This document shows positions 32,902 through 42,215 of a DNA stretch of 64,000 nucleotides, in pieces. Each line of letters starts with the position of its first letter. The stretch's first letter is position 1. Below the pieces are notes generated by a model. It was not told the DNA's origin. It ran no database searches and saw only the letters and a list, made by a program, of their open reading frames with translations. Made by a program: the position numbers and the translations under genes. The DNA is from Acidimicrobiales bacterium. Lineage in GTDB: Bacteria; Actinomycetota; Acidimicrobiia; Acidimicrobiales; SHLQ01. The stretch is taken from assembly GCA_020629635.1 (NCBI GenBank), contig JAHDCX010000004.1, positions 186,001 through 250,000 of the forward strand, in the 5' to 3' direction.

Positions 32902-35354
32902 TGCGGTCCGACGACGTCATCACTGCAGCAATCGCCCAGTTCCTTCCGATCGACCTCGAGTCGATCGATCGATTCGCAAAACTGCGCACCCGCAAGGATC
33001 GAAAATACATCCTCACCGCCGACGAGCTCGAGACGCTTCTGGCATCCCTGCCATCGGATACCCGGGTTCTCGAGATCGATGGTCGGCGCTGGTTCCGATA
33101 CGAGTCGGCCTACTTCGATACTGCGGGGCTCGACTCGTACCGGCTCGCGGCGAGCCGACGGCCCGGCCGGTTCAAGGTCCGTACCCGCCACTATCTCGAC
33201 AGCGGCGTCGAGATGGCCGAGGTGAAGACGAAGAGCCGACGCGGTCAGACAATCAAACGGCGCACCGCCCTCAGCGACACTCGTCCGGTCGCGGAGCAGG
33301 TGCGTCGTTTCGCCTCCGAGTTTGCCGAAAGCGCACCGTATGCCGACTCACTCGAGGCGGTTCTCACGAGTCGCTACCGACGATGCACGCTGGCGTTCCC
33401 GGGCGAAGGCGTCCGCGTCACGATCGATGCGGACTACGACTGCATGGACACGTCGGGCGAAACGACCGGACTCGTCGATCGCTTCATCGTCGAGACCAAG
33501 ACCGATGGCGCCGCTTCGTCAGTCGATCGACTGCTCTGGAAGTGGGGGCATCGGCCGGAGCGGATCTCGAAGTACGCCACCGGCCTTGCCGCCATCAATG
33601 TTGAGCTGCCCGCGAATCGGTGGAACCGGGTCCTCAAGCGACACTTCGGGGAGGCTCGACAGAGGACCCCCCGGGTTGCCGCGATCTGCGCGCTCCTGAT
33701 GTTCATGGCCGCGCTCGGCGGATGCGGCACGGCCACGTCCGCGTCCGTGTCGGAAGGCGCTGATGGTGCGGAGGTGACCGGCGACGTCATGGCCACTGTG
33801 GATCCACACCTCGATGATGAGGACCTGATCACGATCCGGTTGGACGGAACGTCGACAACCGCCACCTCCGACGCCGTCGCGGTCGACGGCTCAACGGTGT
33901 TCATCAACGACGGCGGGGTCTACGCGCTCACGGGTTCGCTCGATGGCGGTGGGATCGTGGTCGACGTGGCCGACTCCGAGGACGTCACCCTGGTCCTCGA
34001 AGGTGTCGATGTCACCAACCCGGAGGGCTCCGCAATCGCGGTCCTCAACGCGGACGAAGCCGTTGTCGTGCTCGCCGACGGATCGACCAACACGCTCACC
34101 GATGGCGTTGACTACGTCTTCGACGCACCCGACGTCGATGAGCCGAATGCGACGCTCTTCTCCGACACGAACCTGACCATCGGGGGAGAGGGCGTGCTCG
34201 AGGTTGACGGCAACCACAACGATGCCATCGCGAGCAAGGACGGTCTCGTGATCGCGTCCGGCACGATCTCGGTCGCCGCAGTGGACGACGGCATCCGCGG
34301 CAAGGACTTCGTGGACATCACCGGCGGCACCGTCACCGTCGACGCGGGCGGGGACGGGCTGAAGAGCGACAACGACGACGATCCCGAACGTGGACACATC
34401 GCCGTGTCGGCGGGAGTCCTCACGATCGCCGCTGGCGACGAGGGCATCCAGGCAACGACCGACATTCGCGTGACGGGCGGGGAGATCGATGTGCGATCGA
34501 CCGGCGACGCCGTTCATGCAGACGGCGAGATTCGGATCGACGCCGGCACGCTGACGGTCGCGTCGGGCGACGACGGAATCCACGCCGATGCCTTGGTGAC
34601 GATCAACGGCGGGACGATCACGATCAGCGAATCGTTCGAAGGTATCGAGGCCGAGGTCATCGAGATCAACGACGGAATGATCGACATCACGTCCGACGAC
34701 GACGGCATCAACGTCGCCAGCGCCGACACCGTCGCGGTCGAGCCAGGTCCCGAGCCCGGAGCCCTCCCCGCCGATGGCCGTCCGGCGCGGGGCCAGCGCG
34801 GCGGTCCCGGTGGGCAGGAGGTCGTGGGCGAGCACTACGTGTACATCAATGGCGGCACCATCGTGATCACGATCACGGACAACCTGGCCGAGCAAGGAGA
34901 CGGCATCGACGCCAACGGTCATGTCGAGATGACCGGCGGCCTGGTCGTCGTGAGCGGTCCCACCGACACCCGCAACAGCGCCCTCGACTACAGCGGCGGC
35001 ACCTTCACGATGACGGGTGGGACCTTCATTGGATCCAACGTCGACGGACGAAACGCACAAGCGACCGGAGTCGGGTCGACTCAGGCTGCCGTCGTCGTGT
35101 CCAGCGGATCGATCGTTCCCGGCGGGACGGTCGTCCACATCGAGTCGACGGCGGGCGAGGGTCTCGTCACGTTCGAACCCGCCAACGACTACAGCATGAT
35201 CGTGTTCTCCTCGCCCGACCTCGCCCAGGGGGAGACCTACGCGGTCGAGCTCGGTGGGGTCGTGACCGGCGACTCGGCGACGCGGCTCTTCGCCGATTCG
35301 GACTACACCTCTGGTGAGGCGGTCGGCACGGTCATCGCCGCTCTTCCGTCATGA
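32901..35354 (+). CDS. Fusion: VTC polyphosphate-polymerase-like domain plus Cthe_2159-type extracellular domain
   Basis: This 817-residue protein has two halves. Residues 1-250 are a VTC domain with the basic tunnel residues of polyphosphate polymerases (RKDRKYIL, FKVRTRHY, EVKTKSRRG, SRYRR, IVETKTDG). A hydrophobic stretch (258-273) ends in a lipobox-like ALGGC (C275). Residues 290-817 are a repeat-rich beta-helix of the Cthe_2159 type with many Asp/Gly/Thr turns (DGIRGKDFVDITGGTVTV; DGIHADALVTINGGTITI). That family binds acidic polysaccharide with calcium. The halves are separate genes in most genomes. No in-frame ATG, GTG or TTG lies between the end of the VTC domain and M267, so a restart is unlikely. 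A membrane-spanning arrangement is inferred. Confidence 0.88.
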   Translation: MRSDDVITAAIAQFLPIDLESIDRFAKLRTRKDRKYILTADELETLLASLPSDTRVLEIDGRRWFRYESAYFDTAGLDSYRLAASRRPGRFKVRTRHYLDSGVEMAEVKTKSRRGQTIKRRTALSDTRPVAEQVRRFASEFAESAPYADSLEAVLTSRYRRCTLAFPGEGVRVTIDADYDCMDTSGETTGLVDRFIVETKTDGAASSVDRLLWKWGHRPERISKYATGLAAINVELPANRWNRVLKRHFGEARQRTPRVAAICALLMFMAALGGCGTATSASVSEGADGAEVTGDVMATVDPHLDDEDLITIRLDGTSTTATSDAVAVDGSTVFINDGGVYALTGSLDGGGIVVDVADSEDVTLVLEGVDVTNPEGSAIAVLNADEAVVVLADGSTNTLTDGVDYVFDAPDVDEPNATLFSDTNLTIGGEGVLEVDGNHNDAIASKDGLVIASGTISVAAVDDGIRGKDFVDITGGTVTVDAGGDGLKSDNDDDPERGHIAVSAGVLTIAAGDEGIQATTDIRVTGGEIDVRSTGDAVHADGEIRIDAGTLTVASGDDGIHADALVTINGGTITISESFEGIEAEVIEINDGMIDITSDDDGINVASADTVAVEPGPEPGALPADGRPARGQRGGPGGQEVVGEHYVYINGGTIVITITDNLAEQGDGIDANGHVEMTGGLVVVSGPTDTRNSALDYSGGTFTMTGGTFIGSNVDGRNAQATGVGSTQAAVVVSSGSIVPGGTVVHIESTAGEGLVTFEPANDYSMIVFSSPDLAQGETYAVELGGVVTGDSATRLFADSDYTSGEAVGTVIAALPS

Positions 35355-35381
35355 AGCCGACGATGACTACCGTGGGCGCCG

Positions 35382-36632
35382 ATGACCGTGCGACCCGACG
35401 ATCGAGCCGATGCCGGCTGGAAGATCGACCCGGGCAGATTCGTCCGCTTCAGCCAGGTCGATGACGTCTTCAACCGGTCGTGGTGGGACGAGCGGGTCCG
35501 GTCTCCGGAGACCGAACGGTTCTTCGAGTCGTACCGCAAGCCGCTCGTCGACTGGAAGAAGGCCCGGGGCTTCCGTCGCAAGGACTACGCCCTGCGCAAC
35601 GCGGCGTGGCACGGCGCCGACATCTTCGCCGAACTGAAAGAGGCCGAGGACCGCCGCGAGGGTTTCCTCGATCCGTTGAGCGTGCTGCGGGACGCCTCAG
35701 ACGAGAAGCTCGACATGGGTGACCCGACCGAGGCGGCGGAGGAGCTCAAGCAGGTGGCGTCGACGCTTGGCGCCGACCTTGTCGGTATCGCCGAGGCCGA
35801 CGAACGATGGCTGTACACCGAGCGCTACTCACGCCAGGCCGACGGGGCAAAGCCCAATCCGATGGATCCGGATCTCGACCGAGTGATCGTGGTCGGCCAG
35901 GCGATGGACTCGTCTCTGATTGCCACGGCCCCCTCGGCGCTCGCCGGCGCGGCGACCGGGCTCGGGTACAGCCAGGACGTGATCGTGCTCCTCATGATCT
36001 CGCAGTACATCCGCAACCTCGGCTACCGCGCCGTGCCGACCCTCAACGACACGGCCCTCGCGATCCCGTATGCGATCAAGGCCGGTTTGGGGGAGTACGG
36101 GCGGCACGGTCTCGTCATCACGCCCGAGCACGGTGCCAACGTTCGTTTCGGCAAGATCTTCACCGACCTCCCCGTGGCGATCGATGCGCCGATTCGGTTC
36201 GGTGTCGAAGAGATGTGCGGCATCTGCCGAGCGTGCAGCGACGCGTGCCCATCGTCGGCGATCCCCGACGGGGCACCCTCCGACGCGCTCCACAACGTGA
36301 GCAACATCGAAGGCGTCACGAAATGGTCCGTCGACGGCGAAGCCTGTTTCGGCTACTGGGCGAAGATCAACAGCGACTGCTCGGTGTGCATCCGGGTGTG
36401 CCCGTACACCCGCGACATGAGCCGACGACGCAACCGTTGGTGGCTGCGTCTCTCTGCCACACGGTTCCGCCGGTTGGCCCTCTGGCTCGATCGGCGTAGT
36501 GGACGCAGCGACCGAGTCAGCTCGAACGATTGGTGGCCGACGGCTGCGGACGGCGCTGTTCCGGTCGAACTTCGCTCGAGACGGACGGAGACGACGCAAG
36601 GGGAGGTCGGCCATGCCGGTCCATTTCAGTGA
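35382..36632 (+). CDS. Reductive-dehalogenase-like cobalamin/iron-sulfur protein, no Tat signal
   Basis: This 416-residue protein shows the RdhA core: ISQYIRNLGYRAVPTLND, AIKAGLGEYGRHGLVITPEH and RFGKIFTDLP. Two [4Fe-4S] sites follow: C279-x2-C-x2-C-x3-C289 and C322 with C333-x2-C-x3-C340. This order is shared by reductive dehalogenases and the related epoxyqueuosine reductases. There is no twin-arginine leader and no RdhB membrane anchor, so it is probably cytoplasmic and non-respiratory. Length is near that of short catalytic RdhA proteins. The substrate is unknown; other cobalamin-dependent reductions are possible. Its 3' end overlaps the next gene by 20 bases. Confidence 0.8.
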   Translation: MTVRPDDRADAGWKIDPGRFVRFSQVDDVFNRSWWDERVRSPETERFFESYRKPLVDWKKARGFRRKDYALRNAAWHGADIFAELKEAEDRREGFLDPLSVLRDASDEKLDMGDPTEAAEELKQVASTLGADLVGIAEADERWLYTERYSRQADGAKPNPMDPDLDRVIVVGQAMDSSLIATAPSALAGAATGLGYSQDVIVLLMISQYIRNLGYRAVPTLNDTALAIPYAIKAGLGEYGRHGLVITPEHGANVRFGKIFTDLPVAIDAPIRFGVEEMCGICRACSDACPSSAIPDGAPSDALHNVSNIEGVTKWSVDGEACFGYWAKINSDCSVCIRVCPYTRDMSRRRNRWWLRLSATRFRRLALWLDRRSGRSDRVSSNDWWPTAADGAVPVELRSRRTETTQGEVGHAGPFQ

Positions 36633-37764
36633 CGACGAGATGAGAAGCCGCACGACGCGCGCAGCTCACGCGATTGCCGATGCGGGGATCGATGCCCTCC
36701 TCGTCTTCAAGCAGGAGTCGATGTACTGGCTGTCCGGATACGACACGTTCGGCTTCTCGATGTTCCAGTGTCTCGTGGTCACGGCCGCCGGGGAACGGGT
36801 ACTGCTGACTCGCCAGCCCGACCGGGGCACGGCGCTCTACACGTCGAATCTGACAGACATCCGGATCTGGGCGGACCGAGAAGGCGTCAACCCGGCCGAC
36901 GAACTGGTCACCGTCCTCGATGACCTCGGACTTCGTGGCGGGCGGATCGGGATCGAACTCGACAGCTACGGGCTGAAGGCGTCCAACTGGATTCTGCTCG
37001 AGGCGGCGCTCGACGGGGTCTGTCGATGGGAGGACGCATCGACCCTGATCCAGGAGCTGCGCCGGACGAAGAGCCCGGCCGAGCTCACCTACATCCGGCG
37101 TGCGGCAGAGCTTGCCGACGACGCGTGGGACGCCGCAGTCTCGCGGACCGCGGCGGGTGTCTCCGAAGCCGAGATCCTGGCGGACATGCAGGACGTGATC
37201 CTGCGAGGTGGCGGCGACTACGCGGGCAACGAGCTCATCATCGGGTCCGGTCCGGCGGCCCTCATGGTGCGCTACACGTCCAGCCGCCGAACGCTCGACC
37301 CGCAGGATCAGCTGACGCTCGAATGGTGCGGCGTGCAGCGCCGCTATCACGCAGCGATGATGCGCACCCTGCTGATCGGCGACCCATCGCCCGAGCACGT
37401 TGCGATGCACGCGGCATGCCGAGACGCGCTGCTGGCCTGCGAATCGGCGATCCGCCCTGGGGCGACGCTCGGTGAGGTCTTCGACGTGCACGCCGCGGTC
37501 CTCGACGCCGCCGGCTACCAGGAGCATCGAATGCACGCCTGCGGCTATGGCATGGGTGCCGTCTATGCCCCGATCTGGGTCGACTGGCCGATGCTGTATT
37601 CGGGTAACCCGCTGACCTTCGATGTCGACCAGGTCTTCTTCCTGCACATGATCCTGCTCGACCTCGACAGCGGTCGAGCGATGAACCTCGGCCACTCCGT
37701 GCGGGTCACCGACGACCGCGTCGAACGCCTGAGTCGCTCTTCACTGGATCTCGTGGTGCGATGA
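36613..37764 (+). CDS. Creatinase-like M24 protein with degraded metal site
   Basis: This 383-residue protein has the two-domain pita-bread fold of M24 peptidases and creatinases: an N-terminal domain to about 150, then the C-terminal domain from KSPAELTYIRRAAELADDA. The usual metal ligands are not kept. The first Asp pair appears as LEWCGVQRRYHAAMMRT, where Asp is expected near both ends, and the His motif as HACGYGMGAV. Creatinase is the known metal-free relative. The gene is followed by 5-oxoprolinase, which suggests work on cyclic or N-substituted amino-acid derivatives. The ATG at 36613 has GGGAGG upstream. Its stop overlaps a short ATG-led frame at 37761. Confidence 0.75.
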   Translation: MPVHFSDDEMRSRTTRAAHAIADAGIDALLVFKQESMYWLSGYDTFGFSMFQCLVVTAAGERVLLTRQPDRGTALYTSNLTDIRIWADREGVNPADELVTVLDDLGLRGGRIGIELDSYGLKASNWILLEAALDGVCRWEDASTLIQELRRTKSPAELTYIRRAAELADDAWDAAVSRTAAGVSEAEILADMQDVILRGGGDYAGNELIIGSGPAALMVRYTSSRRTLDPQDQLTLEWCGVQRRYHAAMMRTLLIGDPSPEHVAMHAACRDALLACESAIRPGATLGEVFDVHAAVLDAAGYQEHRMHACGYGMGAVYAPIWVDWPMLYSGNPLTFDVDQVFFLHMILLDLDSGRAMNLGHSVRVTDDRVERLSRSSLDLVVR

Positions 37765-37976
37765 GAACCGGGATCGAATTCGACGACGGCCGCTTCGACC
37801 GCGCCAAGCTCGGTTTCGTTCTCGATCGTCTGCTCACTCGACAGCAGACGCTGGGCTCATCGACGACCAATTCGACGGGCTCGGCCGACTCGTACGAGAG
37901 TGCTGGACAATCGGGGTCGTGAAGCGCCGGCGAGACGATTCATGCAGCGGAGACGAATGCGAACCGCTTCTCGCTC
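37761..37976 (+). pseudogene. Remnant of a small operon gene, with first 42-bp repeat
   Basis: An ATG at 37761 overlaps the M24 stop (ATGA), as a coupled gene would. It encodes only 53 codons (MRTGIEFDDGRFDRAK, then LGFVLDRLLTRQQTLG) before a stop. In another frame the end reads DDQFDGLGRLVREC. The same ending, DQFDGLGQLVREC and stop, occurs again just before 5-oxoprolinase (38565-38607). The simplest view is a small gene once linking the two operon genes, broken by insertion of the lipoprotein segment. It is not recognised as any family. Confidence 0.4.
37864..37905 (+). repeat. 42-bp direct repeat, left copy
   Basis: This 42-base stretch is repeated at 38565-38606 with two mismatches, same direction, 701 bases apart. 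The copies bracket the minus-strand lipoprotein gene at 37977-38459. The arrangement suggests that the lipoprotein segment entered by duplication or recombination. Confidence 0.85.
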
Positions 37977-38459
37977 TCAAAGCTCCTTGCGCAACGAGAT
38001 CGACGCTCCGTCAGATCGGAACAACGTGAGCTGATCGCCTGTTTGTTGCCAACTGAGCTCCGAAGCCAGCTCACCGAAGAAGATCGCGAACGCCGAGACG
38101 CTGTCGCACTCGACTGCTTCAACTTCGAACGACGAGAGTGCAACCGTTGCCGCCTCCCAGGTAGCGAGACTCGTGCTGAGCGCGCACGCGTTTCTGTATC
38201 CGACGTTGGTTTCGTTGATCGTGAGCACAGGCTCTCCGTCAGACTTGCTCAGGTCGAAGCCCGCGTGGGCCTCGATCCGCCACAGTCCCGTTGGGATTGC
38301 GACCACCACGTCCTCGACGGGCTCGACCTCTGTTGTCTCGGTTTCGTCGACTCCTTCTTCGGGCAGTTGCTTCGTTGCTACTGCACCGCCTCCGCACGAT
38401 GCGAGCAGGACGATCGCGGCGATACGGAAAGTGGATGCGGTACCTGTCCGGAGCTTCAC
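37977..38459 (-). CDS. Small lipoprotein, possibly META-like
   Basis: This 160-residue protein has a lipoprotein signal ending VLLASCGGG (Cys about 22), a Glu/Thr/Val-rich linker and a domain of about 100 residues. The pattern WRIEAHAGFDLSKSDGEPVL, then NACALSTSLATWE and LTLFRSDGASISLRKE resembles META/HslJ domains, but only loosely. It lies on the strand opposite to its neighbours and between two 42-bp direct repeats, breaking an otherwise plus-strand operon. Its function is unknown. Confidence 0.6.
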   Translation of the reverse strand: MKLRTGTASTFRIAAIVLLASCGGGAVATKQLPEEGVDETETTEVEPVEDVVVAIPTGLWRIEAHAGFDLSKSDGEPVLTINETNVGYRNACALSTSLATWEAATVALSSFEVEAVECDSVSAFAIFFGELASELSWQQTGDQLTLFRSDGASISLRKEL

Positions 38460-38564
38460 GATGTCCTCACGTCAACGCCAAGGCGATCTCCCATACGTCG
38501 GATCTTTCCAGATCAGAGGCCGCAGGGCGCCGATCACGTTCGAGCTGGGACGGGGACGCCCTTG

Positions 38565-38606
38565 CGACCAATTCGACGGGCTTGGCCAACTCGTACGAGA
38601 GTGCTG
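38565..38606 (+). repeat. 42-bp direct repeat, right copy
   Basis: The partner of 37864-37905, with 40 of 42 bases identical. It ends just before the 5-oxoprolinase start, and its frame (DQFDGLGQLVREC, then TGA) ends three bases before that ATG. Confidence 0.85.
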
Positions 38607-38609
38607 ACC

Positions 38610-41600
38610 ATGGGTTGGGACTTCTGGATCGATCGGGGCGGAACGTTCACCGATGTGGTGGCTCGGCGGCCCGATCGCACGCTCGTCACCACCAAGCTCT
38701 TGTCGGAACATCCCGAGCAGTACGACGATGCCGCCATCGAAGGCATCCGGCGGATTCTCGAGCTCGGCCCGGCCGAACCGATCCCCGCCGGAGCGATCGA
38801 CGCCGTCCGGATGGGCACGACCGTCGCCACCAACGCCCTGCTCGAACGCCAAGGGGCGAGAACGGCGTTCGTCACTACCGCAGGCTTCGGCGACTCGCTC
38901 CGCATCGGCTACCAGGCACGGCCCGATCTGTTCGCACTCGACATCGAACTTCCGTCGATGCTCTACGAACGCGTCGTCGAGATCGACGAGCGCGTCCGTG
39001 CCGATGGGACCGTCCTGAAGGTGCCGGATCCCGAGGTTGTCCGGGCGCAGCTGCAGACGCTGCTCGACTCCGGCGTGGAATCGCTCGCCATTGCGCTCCT
39101 GCACGGCTATCGCCACACGGCTCATGAGGAACTGGTGGGGTCGATCGCACGCGAGCTCGGCTTTGGTCAGGTGTCGGTGAGTCACGAGGTCAATCCGCTG
39201 ATGAAGCTCGTATCACGCGGCGACACCACGGTCGTCGACGCCTACCTGTCGCCGGTGCTGCGCCGGTACGTGGAGCGTGTCGATGCGCAACTTCGGGGCG
39301 ACGACGATGGGCCGCTCCTGATGTTCATGCAGTCGAATGGTGGACTCACCGAAGCACACCGGTTCGAAGGCAAGGACGCACTGCTCAGCGGACCCGCCGG
39401 AGGCGTCGTCGGCATGGTCGAGACGGCACAGGCGGCGGGCTTCGATCGGCAGATCGGATTCGACATGGGCGGCACGTCGACCGATGTCTCCCATTGGGCG
39501 GGTGCGTTCGAGCGGGTGACCGAGACCGAGGTGGCGGGCGTCCGCGTCCGCGCACCGATGATCGACATTCACACGGTGGCCGCGGGCGGCGGGTCGATCG
39601 TTCGGTTCGACGGGTCGCGCCTCCGGGTTGGGCCCGAGTCGGCGGGCGCCGATCCGGGACCCGCCTGCTACGGCAAGGGCGGCCCGCTCGCGGTGACCGA
39701 CTGCAACGTCGCCACCGGCAAACTCCGGCCCGAGTACTTTCCGTCGGTCTTTGGTCCCGACGGCGACGCGCCGCTCGCCGCCGAGGTGGTCGGAGACCGC
39801 TTCACCGAGATCGCCGAGGCGATCGGAACGGCGACGGGCTCCACGCCGTCGGCCGAGGAAACTGCCGAAGGTGCCGTCGCAATCGCGGTCGACAACATGG
39901 CCAACGCGATCAAGAAGATCTCGGTCCAACGGGGACACGACGTGTCGGACTACACGCTCGTCTGCTTCGGCGGTGCGGGCGGCCAACACGCCTGCCTCGT
40001 CGCCGAACAACTCGGGATCGAGCGTGTGCACATTCACCCGTTGGCTGGCGTCCTCTCGGCGGTCGGTATCGGCCTCGCCGACGTCCGACACGTGAGCGAC
40101 CAGGCGGTCGAGGCGACGCTGGACGACGGTGCGTTGGGCTCGCTCGGAGCGTCGTGGCAGCACATGGGTGCGCTCGGCGCAGCGGCCGTCGCCGAACAAG
40201 GCGTGCCGGCAGATCGGACGGAGTCGATCCACCGGCTCGCCGTCCGCTACGACAACAGCGACACGTCGATGCTCGTGGCCGCGGGCGATGCCACCTCGGT
40301 CCGCGCAGCCTTCGAAGAGGCACATCGGGCCCGCTACGGGTTCACGAACCCGGACCGTCCGGTCGTGATCGAGTCGATGCAGGTCGAGACGGTTGGTCGC
40401 TCCGAAGGCTGGGCCGACGCCGGCACCTTCTCGCCACCCCCAGAGGGCAATCGCGCCGAACCGGTCGGGCATCACCGCACCTGGATGAAGGGCGCATGGC
40501 ACGACACCCCGTTCGTGCGTCGAGGTGACCTGTCTGTCGAGGAGACTCTGGCCGGACCGGCAGTCGTGATCGAGCCGACGGCGACGACGGTGATCGAACC
40601 CGGCTGGACCGCGACGATGCGCCCCAACGGCGACCTCGTGATCGAGCGCACCGAGACGACGGCGTCGGCCGATGTCGGCACGGCCGTCGATCCGATTCAG
40701 CTCGAGATCTTCAACAACCTGTTCATGAACATCGCCGAACAGATGGGTCTCGTGCTCGAGAACACGGCGGCGTCGGTCAACATCAAAGAACGCCTCGACT
40801 TCTCGTGCGCGCTGTTCGACCCCGACGGCGAGCTGATCGCCAACGCGCCGCACATGCCGGTGCATCTCGGGTCGATGAGCGAGTCGATCAAGTCGATCAT
40901 CCGCCAGAACCCGAACATGGTCGACGGGGACGTCTACGTCATGAACGCGCCCTACAACGGCGGGACGCATCTGCCCGACATCACGGTGATCAAGCCCGTG
41001 TTCGGCAAGGCAGGCACGGTCATTTTCTACGTGGCCTCGCGGGGCCACCATGCCGACATCGGCGGGAGCGTCCCCGGCTCGGCCCCGGCGGACTCGACGA
41101 CCGTCGACGACGAGGGGGTCCTGATCGACAACGTGCTGCTGGTGAGCGAGGGCCGATTCAGGGACGTGGCGATCCGCGAGGTTCTGGCCAGCGGGCGTTG
41201 GCCCGCACGCGATCCCGACAAGAACGTCGCCGACCTCCAAGCCCAGGTCGCGGCCTGCGAGAAGGGCACCACCGAGCTGCTCGCCGCGATCGACCACTTC
41301 GGGCTCGATGTCGTCCATGCCTACATGGCGCACGTGAAGACCAACGCCGAGGAGGCGGTCCGCCGGGTGATCGACGTGCTCGACGACGGCACTTTCACCT
41401 ATGCAACCGACGATGGACACCAGGTCACGGCAACGATCCGGGTGGACCGTACGCAGCGGTCAGCCGTGGTCGACTTCACCGGGTCGAGCGGCTTGCACCC
41501 CGGCAACTTCAACGCGCCCTCCGCCATTGCACACGCTGCGGTGCTGTACGTCTTCCGCTGCCTTGTCGACGACGACATCCCCCTGAATGCGGGCTGCATG

Positions 41601-42215
41601 GCCCCGATCGAGCTGGTGTTGCCCGAAGACTCGATGATCAACCCGAGCTACCCCGCGGCGGTCATCGCCGGAAACGTGGAGACGTCTCAGCTCATCGTCG
41701 ACACGTTGTTCGGCGCGCTCGGCGTGATGGCGGCCTCGCAGGGGACGATGAACAACTTCATCTGGGGCAACGACGAGATCCAGTACTACGAGACGATCTG
41801 TGGGGGCGCCGGTGCCACGCCAACTGCCGACGGTGCGTCGGCCGTGCACACGCACATGACCAACTCTCGGCTCACCGATCCCGAGGTGCTCGAGTGGCGC
41901 TTCCCCGTCATGCTCGAGACGTTCCGCATTCGTCGCGGATCGGGCGGCGAGGGTCGCCATGTGGGCGGTGATGGCACGACTCGGCGGGTGCGCTTCGATG
42001 TGCCGGTCGAGGTGAACATTTTGTCGAACCGTCGTCGTGTGCCGCCCTATGGGATGAACGGCGGCGCGCCGGGTGCGCTGGGGCGAAACCGGGTGCTGCG
42101 GGCCGACGGTTCGATCGACGAACTCGACGGCGTCGACCAAACGGCCCTGCTTCCAGGCGATCGCGTGGAGATCGACACGCCCGGCGGTGGGGGTTGGGGC
42201 GGGACGACACGATGA
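38610..42215 (+). CDS. ATP-dependent 5-oxoprolinase (fused HyuA-HyuB)
   Basis: This 1201-residue protein has the length of fused 5-oxoprolinases, which open 5-oxo-L-proline (pyroglutamate) to glutamate using ATP. The HyuA half begins [20 protein letters not shown] and has the actin-like phosphate motif [14 protein letters not shown] and [16 protein letters not shown]. The HyuB half starts near residue 690 ([18 protein letters not shown]) with [20 protein letters not shown] and [23 protein letters not shown] at 38610 is chosen because the family begins there, though the frame is open upstream. N-methylhydantoinase activity is an alternative, favoured slightly by the creatinase-like neighbour. 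The stop overlaps the next gene. Confidence 0.92.
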   Translation: MGWDFWIDRGGTFTDVVARRPDRTLVTTKLLSEHPEQYDDAAIEGIRRILELGPAEPIPAGAIDAVRMGTTVATNALLERQGARTAFVTTAGFGDSLRIGYQARPDLFALDIELPSMLYERVVEIDERVRADGTVLKVPDPEVVRAQLQTLLDSGVESLAIALLHGYRHTAHEELVGSIARELGFGQVSVSHEVNPLMKLVSRGDTTVVDAYLSPVLRRYVERVDAQLRGDDDGPLLMFMQSNGGLTEAHRFEGKDALLSGPAGGVVGMVETAQAAGFDRQIGFDMGGTSTDVSHWAGAFERVTETEVAGVRVRAPMIDIHTVAAGGGSIVRFDGSRLRVGPESAGADPGPACYGKGGPLAVTDCNVATGKLRPEYFPSVFGPDGDAPLAAEVVGDRFTEIAEAIGTATGSTPSAEETAEGAVAIAVDNMANAIKKISVQRGHDVSDYTLVCFGGAGGQHACLVAEQLGIERVHIHPLAGVLSAVGIGLADVRHVSDQAVEATLDDGALGSLGASWQHMGALGAAAVAEQGVPADRTESIHRLAVRYDNSDTSMLVAAGDATSVRAAFEEAHRARYGFTNPDRPVVIESMQVETVGRSEGWADAGTFSPPPEGNRAEPVGHHRTWMKGAWHDTPFVRRGDLSVEETLAGPAVVIEPTATTVIEPGWTATMRPNGDLVIERTETTASADVGTAVDPIQLEIFNNLFMNIAEQMGLVLENTAASVNIKERLDFSCALFDPDGELIANAPHMPVHLGSMSESIKSIIRQNPNMVDGDVYVMNAPYNGGTHLPDITVIKPVFGKAGTVIFYVASRGHHADIGGSVPGSAPADSTTVDDEGVLIDNVLLVSEGRFRDVAIREVLASGRWPARDPDKNVADLQAQVAACEKGTTELLAAIDHFGLDVVHAYMAHVKTNAEEAVRRVIDVLDDGTFTYATDDGHQVTATIRVDRTQRSAVVDFTGSSGLHPGNFNAPSAIAHAAVLYVFRCLVDDDIPLNAGCMAPIELVLPEDSMINPSYPAAVIAGNVETSQLIVDTLFGALGVMAASQGTMNNFIWGNDEIQYYETICGGAGATPTADGASAVHTHMTNSRLTDPEVLEWRFPVMLETFRIRRGSGGEGRHVGGDGTTRRVRFDVPVEVNILSNRRRVPPYGMNGGAPGALGRNRVLRADGSIDELDGVDQTALLPGDRVEIDTPGGGGWGGTTR

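Noticed and set aside
32901-33715. A separate VTC gene ending before the hydrophobic segment
   Set aside because: No stop codon and no in-frame restart codon before M267 were found, so the fused reading was kept.
38043-38609. Upstream extension of the oxoprolinase frame
   Set aside because: The family starts at [10 protein letters not shown]. The extra 189 codons are antisense to the lipoprotein gene.
39213-41420. 735-codon frame opposite the oxoprolinase gene
   Set aside because: Shadow of a conserved coding region. It is rich in Arg, His and Asp and has no domain.
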